A program made the position numbers and the translations under genes. Source: Gordius sp. MW1 (taxonomy: Eukaryota; Nematomorpha; Gordioida; Gordea; Gordiidae). Taken from it: a stretch of 64,000 nt of DNA. The notes under the pieces were generated by a model. It saw nothing but the letters and a program-made list of their open reading frames with translations. It did no database searches and was not told the DNA's origin. The stretch is taken from positions 2,232,001 through 2,296,000 of the forward strand of contig OZ038530.1 in NCBI GenBank assembly GCA_964036665.1. The letters run 5' to 3'. Position 1 is the first letter of the stretch, and every line of letters starts with the position of its first letter. This document shows, piece by piece, positions 52,721 to 64,000 of this stretch.

Positions 52721-55700
52721 AAAATATGTGAAAAATTTTGAGGTAAAAATATTTATTTTTTTCGATTCTATGGGAAAGAGCATGAAAAAATATATAAGAG
52801 TAAGCCAATTTGAGAATCCTATTATCCTCGATTGACTTCCGAAAAGAGGTTTTAAGATGCGAGAACTATCATTTTGACAAAAGACAACGTTTTATTGTTG
52901 CGATTAGTTTGTTGTATCGCAACGTGAGTGCTTAATTTTTGAAAACTGCTCTATGCGATCATGATTTCAAAGTAATAGTTTTTAGATTCTGATAAATTTT
53001 TACTTGGGATCATAGAAACCACGTCTGAAAACGACAACTTTCATCGGATGCATACGGTTGAAAGGAAAATATGTGAAAAATTTTGAGGTAAAAATATTTA
53101 TTATTTTCGGTTCTATGTGAAAGAGCATGAAAAAATATATAAGAGTAAGCCAATTTGAGAATCCTATTATCCTCGATTGACTTCCGAAAAGAGGTTTTAA
53201 GATGCGAGAACTATCATTTTGACAAAAGACAACGTTTTATTGTTGCGATTAGTTTGTTGTATCGCAACGTGAGTGCTTAATTCTTGAAAACTGCTCTATG
53301 CGATCATGATTTCAAAGTAATAGTTTTTAGATTCTGATAAATTTTTACTTTTTATCATCGAAACCACGTCTGAAAACGACAACTTTCATCGGATGAATAC
53401 GGTTCAAAAAAAAATATGTGAAAAATTTTGAGGTAAATTTATTTTTTTCGATTCTATGTGAAAGAGCATGAAAAAATATATAAAAGTAAGCCAATTTGAG
53501 AATCCTATTATCCTTGATTGACTTCCGAATAGAGGTTTTAAGATGCGAGAACTATCATTTTGACAAAAGACAACGTTTTATTGTTGCGATTAGTTTGTAG
53601 TATCGCAACGTGAGTGCTTAATTTTTGAAAACTGCTCTATGCGATCATGATTTCAAAGTAATAGTTTTTAGATTCTGATAAATTTTTACTTGGGATCATA
53701 GAAACCACGTCTGAAAACGACAACTTTCATCGGATGAATACGGTTCAAAGAAAAATATGTGAAAAATTTTGAGGTAAAAATATTTATTTTTTTCGATTTT
53801 ATGTGAAAGAGCATAAAAAAATATATAAAAGTAAGCCAATTTGAGAATCCTATTATCCTCGATTGACTTCCGCAAAGAGGTTTTAAGCTGCGAGAACTAT
53901 CATTTTGACAAAAGACAACGTTTTATTGTTGCGATTAGTTTGTTGTATCGCAACGTGAGTGCTTAATTTTTCAAAAATGCACTATGCAATCATGATTTCA
54001 AAGTAATAGTTTTTTGATTCTGATAAATTTTTACTTTTTATCATCGAAACCACGTCTGAAAACGACAACTTTCATCGGATGCATACGGTTGAAAGGAAAA
54101 TATGTGAAAAATTTTGAGGTAAAAATATTTATTTTTTTCGATTCTATGTGAAAGAGCATGAAAAAATATATAAAAGTAAGCCAATTTGAGAATCCTATTA
54201 TCCTTGATTGACTTCCGAATAGAGGTTTTAAGATGCGAGAACTATCATTTTGACAAAAGACAACGTTTTATTGTTGCGATTAGTTTGTTGTATCGCAACG
54301 TGAGTGCTTAATTTTTGAAAACTGCTCTATGCGATCATGATTTCAAAGTAATAGTTTTTAGATTGATAAATTTTTACTTGGGATCATAGAAACCACGTCT
54401 TGAAACGACAACTTTCATCGGATGAATACGGTTGAAAGGAAAATATGTGAAAAATTTTGAGGTAAAAATATTTATTTTTTTCGCCTCTATGTGTAATAGC
54501 ATGAAAAAATATATAAGAGTAAGCCAATTTGAGAATCCTATTATCCTCGATTGACTTCCGAAAAGAGGTTTTAAGATGCGAGAACTATCATTTTGACAAA
54601 AGACAACGTTTTATTGTTGCGATTAGTTTGTTGTATCGCAACGTGAGTGCTTAATTTTTCAAAAATGCACTATGCGATCATGATTTCAAAGTAATAGTTT
54701 TCTGATTCTAATAAATTTTTACTTTTTATCATCGAAACCACGTCTGAAAACGACAACTTTCATCGGATGCATACGGTTGAAAGCAAAATATGTGAAAAAT
54801 TTTGAGGTAAAAATATTTATTTTTTTCGATTCTATGGGAAAGAGCATGAAAAAATATATAAGAGTAAGCCAATTTGAGAATCCTATTATCCTCGATTGAC
54901 TTCCGAAAAGAGGTTTTAAGATGCGAGAACTATCATTTTGACAAAAGACAACGTTTTATTGTTGCGATTAGTTTGTTGTATCGCAACGTGAGTGCTTAAT
55001 TTTTGAAAACTGCTCTATGCGATCATGATTTCAAAGTAATAGTTTTTAGATTCTGATAAATTTTTACTTGGGATCATAGAAACCACGTCTGAAAACGACA
55101 ACTTTCATCGGATGAATACGGTTCAAAGAAAAATATGTGAAAAATTTTGAGGTAAAAATATTTATTTTTTTCGATTTTATGTGAAAGAGCATAAAAAAAT
55201 ATATAAAAGTAAGCCAATTTGAGAATCCTATTATCCTCGATTGACTTCCGCAAAGAGGTTTTAAGCTGCGAGAACTATCATTTTGACAAAAGACAACGTT
55301 TTATTGTTGCGATTAGTTTGTTGTATCGCAACGTGAGTGCTTAATTTTTCAAAAATGCACTATGCGATCATGATTTCAAAGTAATAGTTTTCTGATCCTG
55401 ATAAATTTTTACTTTTTATCATCGAAACCACGTCTGAAAACGACAACTTTCATCGGATGCATACGGTTGAAAGCAAAATATGTGAAAAATTTTGAGGTAA
55501 AAATATTTATTTTTTTCGATTCTATGTGAAAGAGCATGAAAAAATATTTAAAAGTAAGCCAATTTGAGAATCCTATTATCCTTGATTGACTTCCGAATAG
55601 AGGTTTTAAGATGCGAGAACTATCATTTTGACAAAAGACAACGTTTTATTGTTGCGATTAGTTTGTTGTATCGCAACGTGAGTGCTTAATTTTTGAAAAC

Positions 55701-56114
55701 TGCTCTATGCGATCATGATTTCAAAGTAATAGTTTTTAGATTCTGATAAATTTTTACTTGGGATCATAGAAACCACGTCTGAAAACGACAACTTTCATCG
55801 GATGAATACGGTTCAAAGAAAAATATGTTAAAAATTTTGAGGTAAAAATATTTATTTTTTTCGATTTTATGTGAAAGAGCATAAAAAAATATATAAAAGT
55901 AAGCCAATTTGAGAATCCTATTATCCTCGATTGACTTCCGCAAAGAGGTTTTAAGCTGCGAGAACTATCATTTTGACAAAAGACAACGTTTTATTGTTGC
56001 GATTAGTTTGTTGTATCGCAACGTGAGTGCTTAATTTTTCAAAAATGCACTATGCGATCATGATTTCAAAGTAATAGTTTTCTGATTCTGATAAATTTTT
56101 ACTTTTTATCATCG
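52721..56114 (+). repeat. Six-monomer-period region F
   Basis: Marker monomers at 52,331, 54,395 and 56,463 are 2,064 and 2,068 bp apart. Local oddities are TATTTATTATTTTCGG near 53,097 (similar form near 62,391) and a 4-base loss, GAGGTAAATTTATTT, near 53,432. Confidence 0.7.
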
Positions 56115-59100
56115 AAACCACGTCTGAAAACGACAACTTTCATCGGATGCATACGGTTGAAAGGAAAATATGTGAAAAATTTTGAGGTAAAAATATTTAT
56201 TTTTTTCGATTCTATGTGAAAGAGCATGAAAAAATATATAAAAGTAAGCCAATTTGAGAATCCTATTATCCTTGATTGACTTCCGAATAGAGGTTTTAAG
56301 ATGCGAGAACTATCATTTTGACAAAAGACAACGTTTTATTGTTGCGATTAGTTTGTTGTATCGCAACGTGAGTGCTTAATTTTTGAAAACTGCTCTATGC
56401 GATCATGATTTCAAAGTAATAGTTTTTAGATTGATAAATTTTTACTTGGGATCATAGAAACCACGTCTTGAAACGACAACTTTCATCGGATGAATACGGT
56501 TGAAAGGAAAATATGTGAAAAATTTTGAGGTAAAAATATTTATTTTTTTCGCCTCTATGTGTAATAGCATGAAAAAATATATAAGAGTAAGCCAATTTGA
56601 GAATCCTATTATCCTCGATTGACTTCCGAAAAGAGGTTTTAAGATGCGAGAACTATCATTTTGACAAAAGACAACGTTTTATTGTTGCGATTAGTTTGTT
56701 GTATCGCAACGTGAGTGCTTAATTTTTCAAAAATGCACTATGCGATCATGATTTCAAAGTAATAGTTTTCTGATTCTGATAAATTTTTACTTTTTATCAT
56801 CGAAACCACGTCTGAAAACGACAACTTTCATCGGATGCATACGGTTGAAAGCAAAATATGTGAAAAATTTTGAGGTAAAAATATTTATTTTTTTCGATTC
56901 TATGTGAAAGAGCATGAAAAAATATATAAGAGTAAGCCAATTTGAGAATCCTATTATCCTCGATTGACTTCCGAAAAGAGGTTTTAAGATGCGAGAACTA
57001 TCATTTTGACAAAAGACAACGTTTTATTGTTGCGATTAGTTTGTTGTATCGCAACGTGAGTGCTTAATTTTTGAAAACTGCTCTATGCGATCATGATTCC
57101 AAAGTAATAGTTTTTAGATTCTGATAAATTTTACTTGGGATCATAGAAACCACGTCTGAAAACGACAACTTTCATCAGATGAATACGGTTCAAAGAAAAA
57201 TATGTGAAAAATTTTGAGGTAAAAATATTTATTTTTTCGAATTTTATGTGAAAGAGCATAAAAAAATATATAAAAGTAAGCCAATTTGAGAATCCTATTA
57301 TCCTCGATTGACTTCCGCAAAGAGGTTTTAAGCTGCGAGAACTATCATTTTGACAAAAGACAACGTTTTATTGTTGCGATTAGTTTGTTGTATCGCAACG
57401 TGAGTGCTTAATTTTTGAAAATGGCTCTATGCAATCATGATTTAAAAGTAATAGTTTTCAAATTCTGATAAATTTTTACTTGGGATCATAGAAACCACGT
57501 CTGAAAACGACAACTTTTATCGGATGAATACGGTTCAAAGAAAAATATGTGAAAAATTTTGAGGTAAAAATATTTATTTTTTCGAATTTTATGTGAAAGA
57601 GCATAAAAAAATATATAAAAGTAAGCCAATTTGAGAATCCTATTATCCTCGATTGACTTCCGCAAAGAGGTTTTAAGCTGCGAGAACTATCATTTTCACA
57701 AAAGACAACGTTTTATTGTTGCGATTAGTTTGTTGTATCGCAACGTGAGTGCTTAATTTTTCAAAAATGCACTATGCGATCATGATTTCAAAGTAATAGT
57801 TTTCTGATTCTGATAAATTTTTACTTTTTATCATCGAAACCACGTCTGAAAACGACAACTTTCATCGGATGCATACGGTTGAAAGGAAAATATGTGAAAA
57901 ATTTTGAGGTAAAAATATTTATTTTTTTCGATTCTATGTGAAAGAGCATGAAAAAATATATAAAAGTAAGCCAATTTGAGAATCCTATTATCCTTGATTG
58001 ACTTCCGAATAGAGGTTTTAAGATGCGAGAACTATCATTTTGACAAAAGACAACGTTTTATTGTTGCGATTAGTTTGTTGTATCGCAACGTGAGTGCTTA
58101 ATTTTTGAAAACTGCTCTATGCGATCATGATTTCAAAGTAATAGTTTTTAGATTCTGATAAATTTTTACTTGGGATCATAGAAACCACGTCTGAAAACGA
58201 CAACTTTCATCGGATGAATACGGTTCAAAGAAAAATATGTGAAAAATTTTGAGGTAAAAATATTTATTTTTTTCGATTTTATGTGAAAGAGCATAAAAAA
58301 ATATATAAAAGTAAGCCAATTTGAGAATCCTATTATCCTCGATTGACTTCCGCAAAGAGGTTTTAAGCTGCGAGAACTATCATTTTGACAAAAGACAACG
58401 TTTTATTGTTGCGATTAGTTTGTTGTATCGCAACGTGAGTGCTTAATTTTTGAAAATGGCTCTATGCAATCATGATTTCAAAGTAATAGTTTTCAGATTC
58501 TGATAAATTTTTACTTGGGATCATAGAAACCACGTCTGAAAACGACAACTTTCATCGGATGAATACGGTAAAGAAAAATATGTGAAAAATTTTGAGGTAA
58601 AAATATTTATTTTTTTTGATTCTATGTGAAAGAGCATAAAAAAATATATAAAAGTAAGCCAATTTGAGAATCCTATTATCCTCGATTGACTTCCGCAAAG
58701 AGGTTTTAAGCTGCGAGAACTATCATTTTGACAAAAGACAACGTTTTATTGTTGCGATTAGTTTGTTGTATCGCAACGTGAGTGCTTAATTTTTGAAAAT
58801 GGCTCTATGCAATCATGATTTCAAAGTAATAGTTTTCAGATTCTGATAAATTTTTACTTTTTATCGTCGAAACCACGTCTGAAAACGACAACTTTCATCG
58901 GATGAATACGGTTTAAAGAAAAATATGTGAAAAATTTTGAGGTAAAAATATTTATTTTTTTCGATTCTATGTGAAAGAGCATGAAAAAATATATAAGAGT
59001 AAGCCAATTTGAGAATCCTATTATCCTTGATTGACTTCCGAATAGAGGTTTTAAGATGCGAGAACTATCATTTTGACAAAAGACAACGTTTTATTGTTGC

Positions 59101-59210
59101 GATTAGTTTGTTGTATCGCAACGTGAGTGCTTAATTTTTGAAAACTGCTCTATGCTGATTTCAAAGTAATAGTTTTTAGATTCTGATAAATTTTTACTTG
59201 GGATCATAGA
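56115..59210 (+). repeat. HOR unit F9-I, 9 monomers (3,095 bp)
   Basis: This is repeated directly downstream at an offset of exactly 3,095. Shared rare markers are TTCGAATTTTATG (57,236 and 60,331), ACAACTTTTATCGG (about 57,510 and 60,605), GAATACGGTAAAGAAAAAT (58,561 and 61,656) and TATCGTCGAAACC (about 58,862 and 61,957). This copy alone lost GATCA near 59,155. Confidence 0.85.
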
Positions 59211-62200
59211 AACCACGTCTGAAAACGACAACTTTCATCGGATGCATACGGTTGAAAGGAAAATATGTGAAAAATTTTGAGGTAAAAATATTTATTTTTT
59301 TCGATTCTATGTGAAAGAGCATGAAAAAATATATAAAAGTAAGCCAATTTGAGAATCCTATTATCCTTGATTGACTTCCGAATAGAGGTTTTAAGATGCG
59401 AGAACTATCATTTTGACAAAAGACAACGTTTTATTGTTGCGATTAGTTTGTTGTATCGCAACGTGAGTGCTTAATTTTTGAAAACTGCTCTATGCGATCA
59501 TGATTTCAAAGTAATAGTTTTTAGATTGATAAATTTTTACTTGGGATCATAGAAACCACGTCTTGAAACGACAACTTTCATCGGATGAATACGGTTGAAA
59601 GGAAAATATGTGAAAAATTTTGAGGTAAAAATATTTATTTTTTTCGCCTCTATGTGTAATAGCATGAAAAAATATATAAGAGTAAGCCAATTTGAGAATC
59701 CTATTATCCTCGATTGACTTCCGAAAAGAGGTTTTAAGATGCGAGAACTATCATTTTGACAAAAGACAACGTTTTATTGTTGCGATTAGTTTGTTGTATC
59801 GCAACGTGAGTGCTTAATTTTTCAAAAATGCACTATGCGATCATGATTTCAAAGTAATAGTTTTCTGATTCTGATAAATTTTTACTTTTTATCATCGAAA
59901 CCACGTCTGAAAACGACAACTTTCATCGGATGCATACGGTTGAAAGCAAAATATGTGAAAAATTTTGAGGTAAAAATATTTATTTTTTTCGATTCTATGT
60001 GAAAGAGCATGAAAAAATATATAAGAGTAAGCCAATTTGAGAATCCTATTATCCTCGATTGACTTCCGAAAAGAGGTTTTAAGATGCGAGAACTATCATT
60101 TTGACAAAAGACAACGTTTTATTGTTGCGATTAGTTTGTTGTATCGCAACGTGAGTGCTTAATTTTTGAAAACTGCTCTATGCGATCATGATTCCAAAGT
60201 AATAGTTTTTAGATTCTGATAAATTTTACTTGGGATCATAGAAACCACGTCTGAAAACGACAACTTTCATCAGATGAATACGGTTCAAAGAAAAATATGT
60301 GAAAAATTTTGAGGTAAAAATATTTATTTTTTCGAATTTTATGTGAAAGAGCATAAAAAAATATATAAAAGTAAGCCAATTTGAGAATCCTATTATCCTC
60401 GATTGACTTCCGCAAAGAGGTTTTAAGCTGCGAGAACTATCATTTTGACAAAAGACAACGTTTTATTGTTGCGATTAGTTTGTTGTATCGCAACGTGAGT
60501 GCTTAATTTTTGAAAATGGCTCTATGCAATCATGATTTAAAAGTAATAGTTTTCAAATTCTGATAAATTTTTACTTGGGATCATAGAAACCACGTCTGAA
60601 AACGACAACTTTTATCGGATGAATACGGTTCAAAGAAAAATATGTGAAAAATTTTGAGGTAAAAATATTTATTTTTTCGAATTTTATGTAAAAGAGCATA
60701 AAAAAATATATAAAAGTAAGCCAATTTGAGAATCCTATTATCCTCGATTGACTTCCGCAAAGAGGTTTTAAGCTGCGAGAACTATCATTTTCACAAAAGA
60801 CAACGTTTTATTGTTGCGATTAGTTTGTTGTATCGCAACGTGAGTGCTTAATTTTTCAAAAATGCACTAAGCGATCATGATTTCAAAGTAATAGTTTTCT
60901 GATTCTGATAAATTTTTACTTTTTATCATCGAAACCACGTCTGAAAACGACAACTTTCATCGGATGCATACGGTTGAAAGGAAAATATGTGAAAAATTTT
61001 GAGGTAAAAATATTTATTTTTTTCGATTCTATGTGAAAGAGCATGAAAAAATATATAAAAGTAAGCCAATTTGAGAATCCTATTATCCTTGATTGACTTC
61101 CGAATAGAGGTTTTAAGATGCGAGAACTATCATTTTGACAAAAGACAACGTTTTATTGTTGCGATTAGTTTGTTGTATCGCAACGTGAGTGCTTAATTTT
61201 TGAAAACTGCTCTATGCGATCATGATTTCAAAGTAATAGTTTTTAGATTCTGATAAATTTTTACTTGGGATCATAGAAACCACGTCTGAAAACGACAACT
61301 TTCATCGGATGAATACGGTTCAAAGAAAAATATGTGAAAAATTTTGAGGTAAAAATATTTATTTTTTTCGATTTTATGTGAAAGAGCATAAAAAAATATA
61401 TAAAAGTAAGCCAATTTGAGAATCCTATTATCCTCGATTGACTTCCGCAAAGAGGTTTTAAGCTGCGAGAACTATCATTTTGACAAAAGACAACGTTTTA
61501 TTGTTGCGATTAGTTTGTTGTATCGCAACGTGAGTGCTTAATTTTTGAAAATGGCTCTATGCAATCATGATTTCAAAGTAATAGTTTTCAGATTCTGATA
61601 AATTTTTACTTGGGATCATAGAAACCACGTCTGAAAACGACAACTTTCATCGGATGAATACGGTAAAGAAAAATATGTGAAAAATTTTGAGGTAAAAATA
61701 TTTATTTTTTTTGATTCTATGTGAAAGAGCATAAAAAAATATATAAAAGTAAGCCAATTTGAGAATCCTATTATCCTCGATTGACTTCCGCAAAGAGGTT
61801 TTAAGCTGCGAGAACTATCATTTTGACAAAAGACAACGTTTTATTGTTGCGATTAGTTTGTTGTATCGCAACGTGAGTGCTTAATTTTTGAAAATGGCTC
61901 TATGCAATCATGATTTCAAAGTAATAGTTTTCAGATTCTGATAAATTTTTACTTTTTATCGTCGAAACCACGTCTGAAAACGACAACTTTCATCGGATGA
62001 ATACGGTTTAAAGAAAAATATGTGAAAAATTTTGAGGTAAAAATATTTATTTTTTTCGATTCTATGTGAAAGAGCATGAAAAAATATATAAGAGTAAGCC
62101 AATTTGAGAATCCTATTATCCTTGATTGACTTCCGAATAGAGGTTTTAAGATGCGAGAACTATCATTTTGACAAAAGACAACGTTTTATTGTTGCGATTA

Positions 62201-62388
62201 GTTTGTTGTATCGCAACGTGAGTGCTTAATTTTTGAAAACTGCTCTATGCGATCATGATTTCAAAGTAATAGTTTTTAGATTCTGATAAATTTTTACTTG
62301 GGATCATAGAAACCACGTCTGAAAACGACAACTTTCATCGGATGCATACGGTTGAAAGGAAAATATGTGAAAAATTTTGAGGTAAAAA
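59211..62388 (+). repeat. HOR unit F9-II
   Basis: This is the second copy of F9-I. It ends near 62,388, where TTTATTATTTTCGATTC replaces TTTATTTTTTTCGATTC. It keeps the full GCGATCATGATTTC near 62,250 that F9-I has lost. Confidence 0.85.
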
Positions 62389-62944
62389 TATTTATTATTT
62401 TCGATTCTATGTGAAAGAGCATGAAAAAATATATAAGAGTAAGCCAATTTGAGAATCCTATTATCCTCGATTGACTTCCGAAAAGAGGTTTTAAGATGCG
62501 AGAACTATCATTTTGACAAAAGACAACGTTTTATTGTTGCGATTAGTTTGTTGTATCGCAACGTGAGTGCTTAATTTTTGAAAATGGCTCTATGCAATCA
62601 TGATTTCAAAGTAATAGTTTTCAGATTCTGATAAAATTTTACTTTTTATCATCGAAACCACGTCTGAAAACGACAACTTTCATCGGATGAATACGGTTCA
62701 AAGAAAAATATGTGAAAATTTTTGAGGTAAAAATATTTATTTTTTTCGATTCTATGTGAAAGAGCATAAAAAAATATATAAGAGTAAGCCAATTTGAGAA
62801 TCCTATTATCCTCGATTGACTTCCGAAAAGAGGTTTTAAGATGCGAGAACTATCATTTTGACAAAAGACAACGTTTTATTGTTGCGATTAGTTTGTTGTA
62901 TCGCAACGTGAGTGCTTAATTTTTCAAAAATGCACTATGCGATC
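62389..62944 (+). repeat. Junction monomers after F9-II
   Basis: Less than two monomers of mixed class join F9-II to the copy of 55-56 kb. TTTATTATTTTCG near 62,391 resembles that at 53,097. I see no non-satellite DNA here. Confidence 0.55.
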
Positions 62945-64000
62945 ATGATTTCAAAGTAATAGTTTTTAGATTCTGATAAATTTTTACTTGGGATCATAGA
63001 AACCACGTCTGAAAACGACAACTTTCATCGGATGAATACGGTTCAAAGAAAAATATGTGAAAAATTTTGAGGTAAAAATATTTATTTTTTTCGATTTTAT
63101 GTGAAAGAGCATAAAAAAATATATAAAAGTAAGCCAATTTGAGAATCCTATTATCCTCGATTGACTTCGGCAAAGAGGTTTTAAGCTGCGAGAACTATCA
63201 TTTTGACAAAAGACAACGTTTTATTGTTGCGATTAATTTGTTGTATCGCAACGTGAGTGCTTAATTTTTCAAAAATGCACTATGCGATCATGATTTCAAA
63301 GTAATAGTTTTCTGATTCTGATAAATTTTTACTTTTTATCATCGAAACCACGTCTGAAAACGACAACTTTCATCGGATGCATACGGTTGAAAGCAAAATA
63401 TGTGAAAAATTTTGAGGTAAAAATATTTATTTTTTTCGATTCTATGTGAAAGAGCATGAAAAAATATTTAAAAGTAAGCCAATTTGAGAATCCTATTATC
63501 CTTGATTGACTTCCGAATAGAGGTTTTAAGATGCGAGAACTATCATTTTGACAAAAGACAACGTTTTATTGTTGCGATTAGTTTGTTGTATCGCAACGTG
63601 AGTGCTTAATTTTTGAAAACTGCTCTATGCGATCATGATTTCAAAGTAATAGTTTTTAGATTCTGATAAATTTTTACTTGGGATCATAGAAACCACGTCT
63701 GAAAACGACAACTTTCATCGGATGAATACGGTTCAAAGAAAAATATGTTAAAAATTTTGAGGTAAAAATATTTATTTTTTTCGATTTTATGTGAAAGAGC
63801 ATAAAAAAATATATAAAAGTAAGCCAATTTGAGAATCCTATTATCCTCGATTGACTTCCGCAAAGAGGTTTTAAGCTGCGAGAACTATCATTTTGACAAA
63901 AGACAACGTTTTATTGTTGCGATTAGTTTGTTGTATCGCAACGTGAGTGCTTAATTTTTCAAAAATGCACTATGCGATCATGATTTCAAAGTAATAGTTT
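62945..64000 (+). repeat. Copy of 55,025-56,080 (23-monomer offset)
   Basis: AAAATATTTAAAAG (55,542 and 63,462) and AAAAATATGTTAAAAA (55,820 and 63,740) are shared at an offset of exactly 7,920 bp. The match is still running when the window ends, so a further HOR copy probably continues to the right. Confidence 0.8.

Larger units (their letters stand above)
1..64000 (+). repeat. Satellite DNA array, ~344-345 bp monomer, ~186 tandem copies
   Basis: The landmark ACGTCT recurs every 344-345 bases from 311 (311, 655, 1000, 1345, 1690, 2035, 2380, 2725, 3070, 3415, 3759, 4107 and so on) to the end, always on the + strand. No unique DNA lies between copies, so the array runs past both ends of the window. 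Copies differ by scattered substitutions and small indels, and class-specific differences sit in a few short blocks. Hand count of one consensus copy gives about 31% G+C. No gene, rRNA, tRNA or transposon is visible. Satellites of this size and order usually form centromeric or pericentromeric heterochromatin; that role here is inference. I do not recognise the family or host. Confidence 0.97.

Noticed and set aside
1-64000. CRISPR array
   Set aside because: The repeats are 344 bp and contiguous, with no short repeat/unique spacer alternation and no cas-like genes.
1-64000. Ribosomal intergenic spacer or other gene-linked tandem repeat
   Set aside because: No rRNA or other gene sequence is interleaved at any point in 64 kb.
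1-64000. Tandem transposon or virus-derived element
   Set aside because: I see no coding domains, terminal repeats or target-site duplications; only the one monomer is present.
1-64000. Wholesale assembly artefact
   Set aside because: Exact offsets such as 7,230 and 3,095 could come from mis-assembly, but copies carry private differences and different periods, which simple read collapse or duplication would not make. Long-read support would still be decisive for each block.
1-64000. Similarity to the Drosophila 1.688 (359-bp) satellite
   Set aside because: Size and AT-richness are alike and short strings such as AGTAATAG and CTATGTGA recall it, but I could not line up the monomers from memory, so I make no family claim.

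Overview
All 64,000 bases are a single head-to-tail satellite DNA array. The monomer is about 344-345 bp, so the window holds roughly 186 copies. They are all in the same orientation, and both window ends fall inside a monomer. I see no gene, RNA gene, transposon, inversion or unique spacer anywhere. Every stretch without a gene is the same satellite.

The pattern is eukaryotic, of the kind found in centromeric or pericentromeric heterochromatin. By hand count of a consensus copy the monomer is about 31% G+C and keeps about 13 CpG sites, more than its base composition predicts. That suggests a host in which these cytosines are not lost by methylation decay, as in many insects and other invertebrates. 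I do not recognise the satellite and cannot name the organism.

The copies fall into a few monomer classes, told apart by six short variable blocks. The classes recur in fixed orders as higher-order repeats (HORs), and the period changes along the window:
- 1-8.1 kb: an 11-monomer unit, a 7-monomer unit (2,415 bp) and part of a third.
- 7-17.2 kb: two copies of a 4.4 kb block, 17 monomers (about 5,855 bp) apart.
- 16.9-22 kb: 9-monomer period (3,101 bp).
- 21.3-41.6 kb: mostly 10-monomer period (about 3,443 bp), with 13-monomer and longer composite units.
- 40.9-52.7 kb: two copies of a 4.6 kb block, 21 monomers (7,230 bp) apart, with a 3-monomer repeat between them.
- 52.7-64 kb: 6-monomer then 9-monomer (3,095 bp) periods, with the end of the window copying 55-56 kb at a distance of 7,920 bp.

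Inside the monomer three things stand out. An 8-bp perfect inverted repeat with an 11-base loop sits in a stretch free of class-specific differences. The two parts of the monomer (about 193 and 152 bp) look like diverged copies of one ancestral unit of about 172 bp, close to a nucleosome repeat. A strong TATA-like motif occurs in most monomers. Short reading frames of about 62 codons on the minus strand recur because the satellite recurs, and I do not regard them as genes. Coordinates of HOR block edges were found by eye and are good to a few tens of bases.
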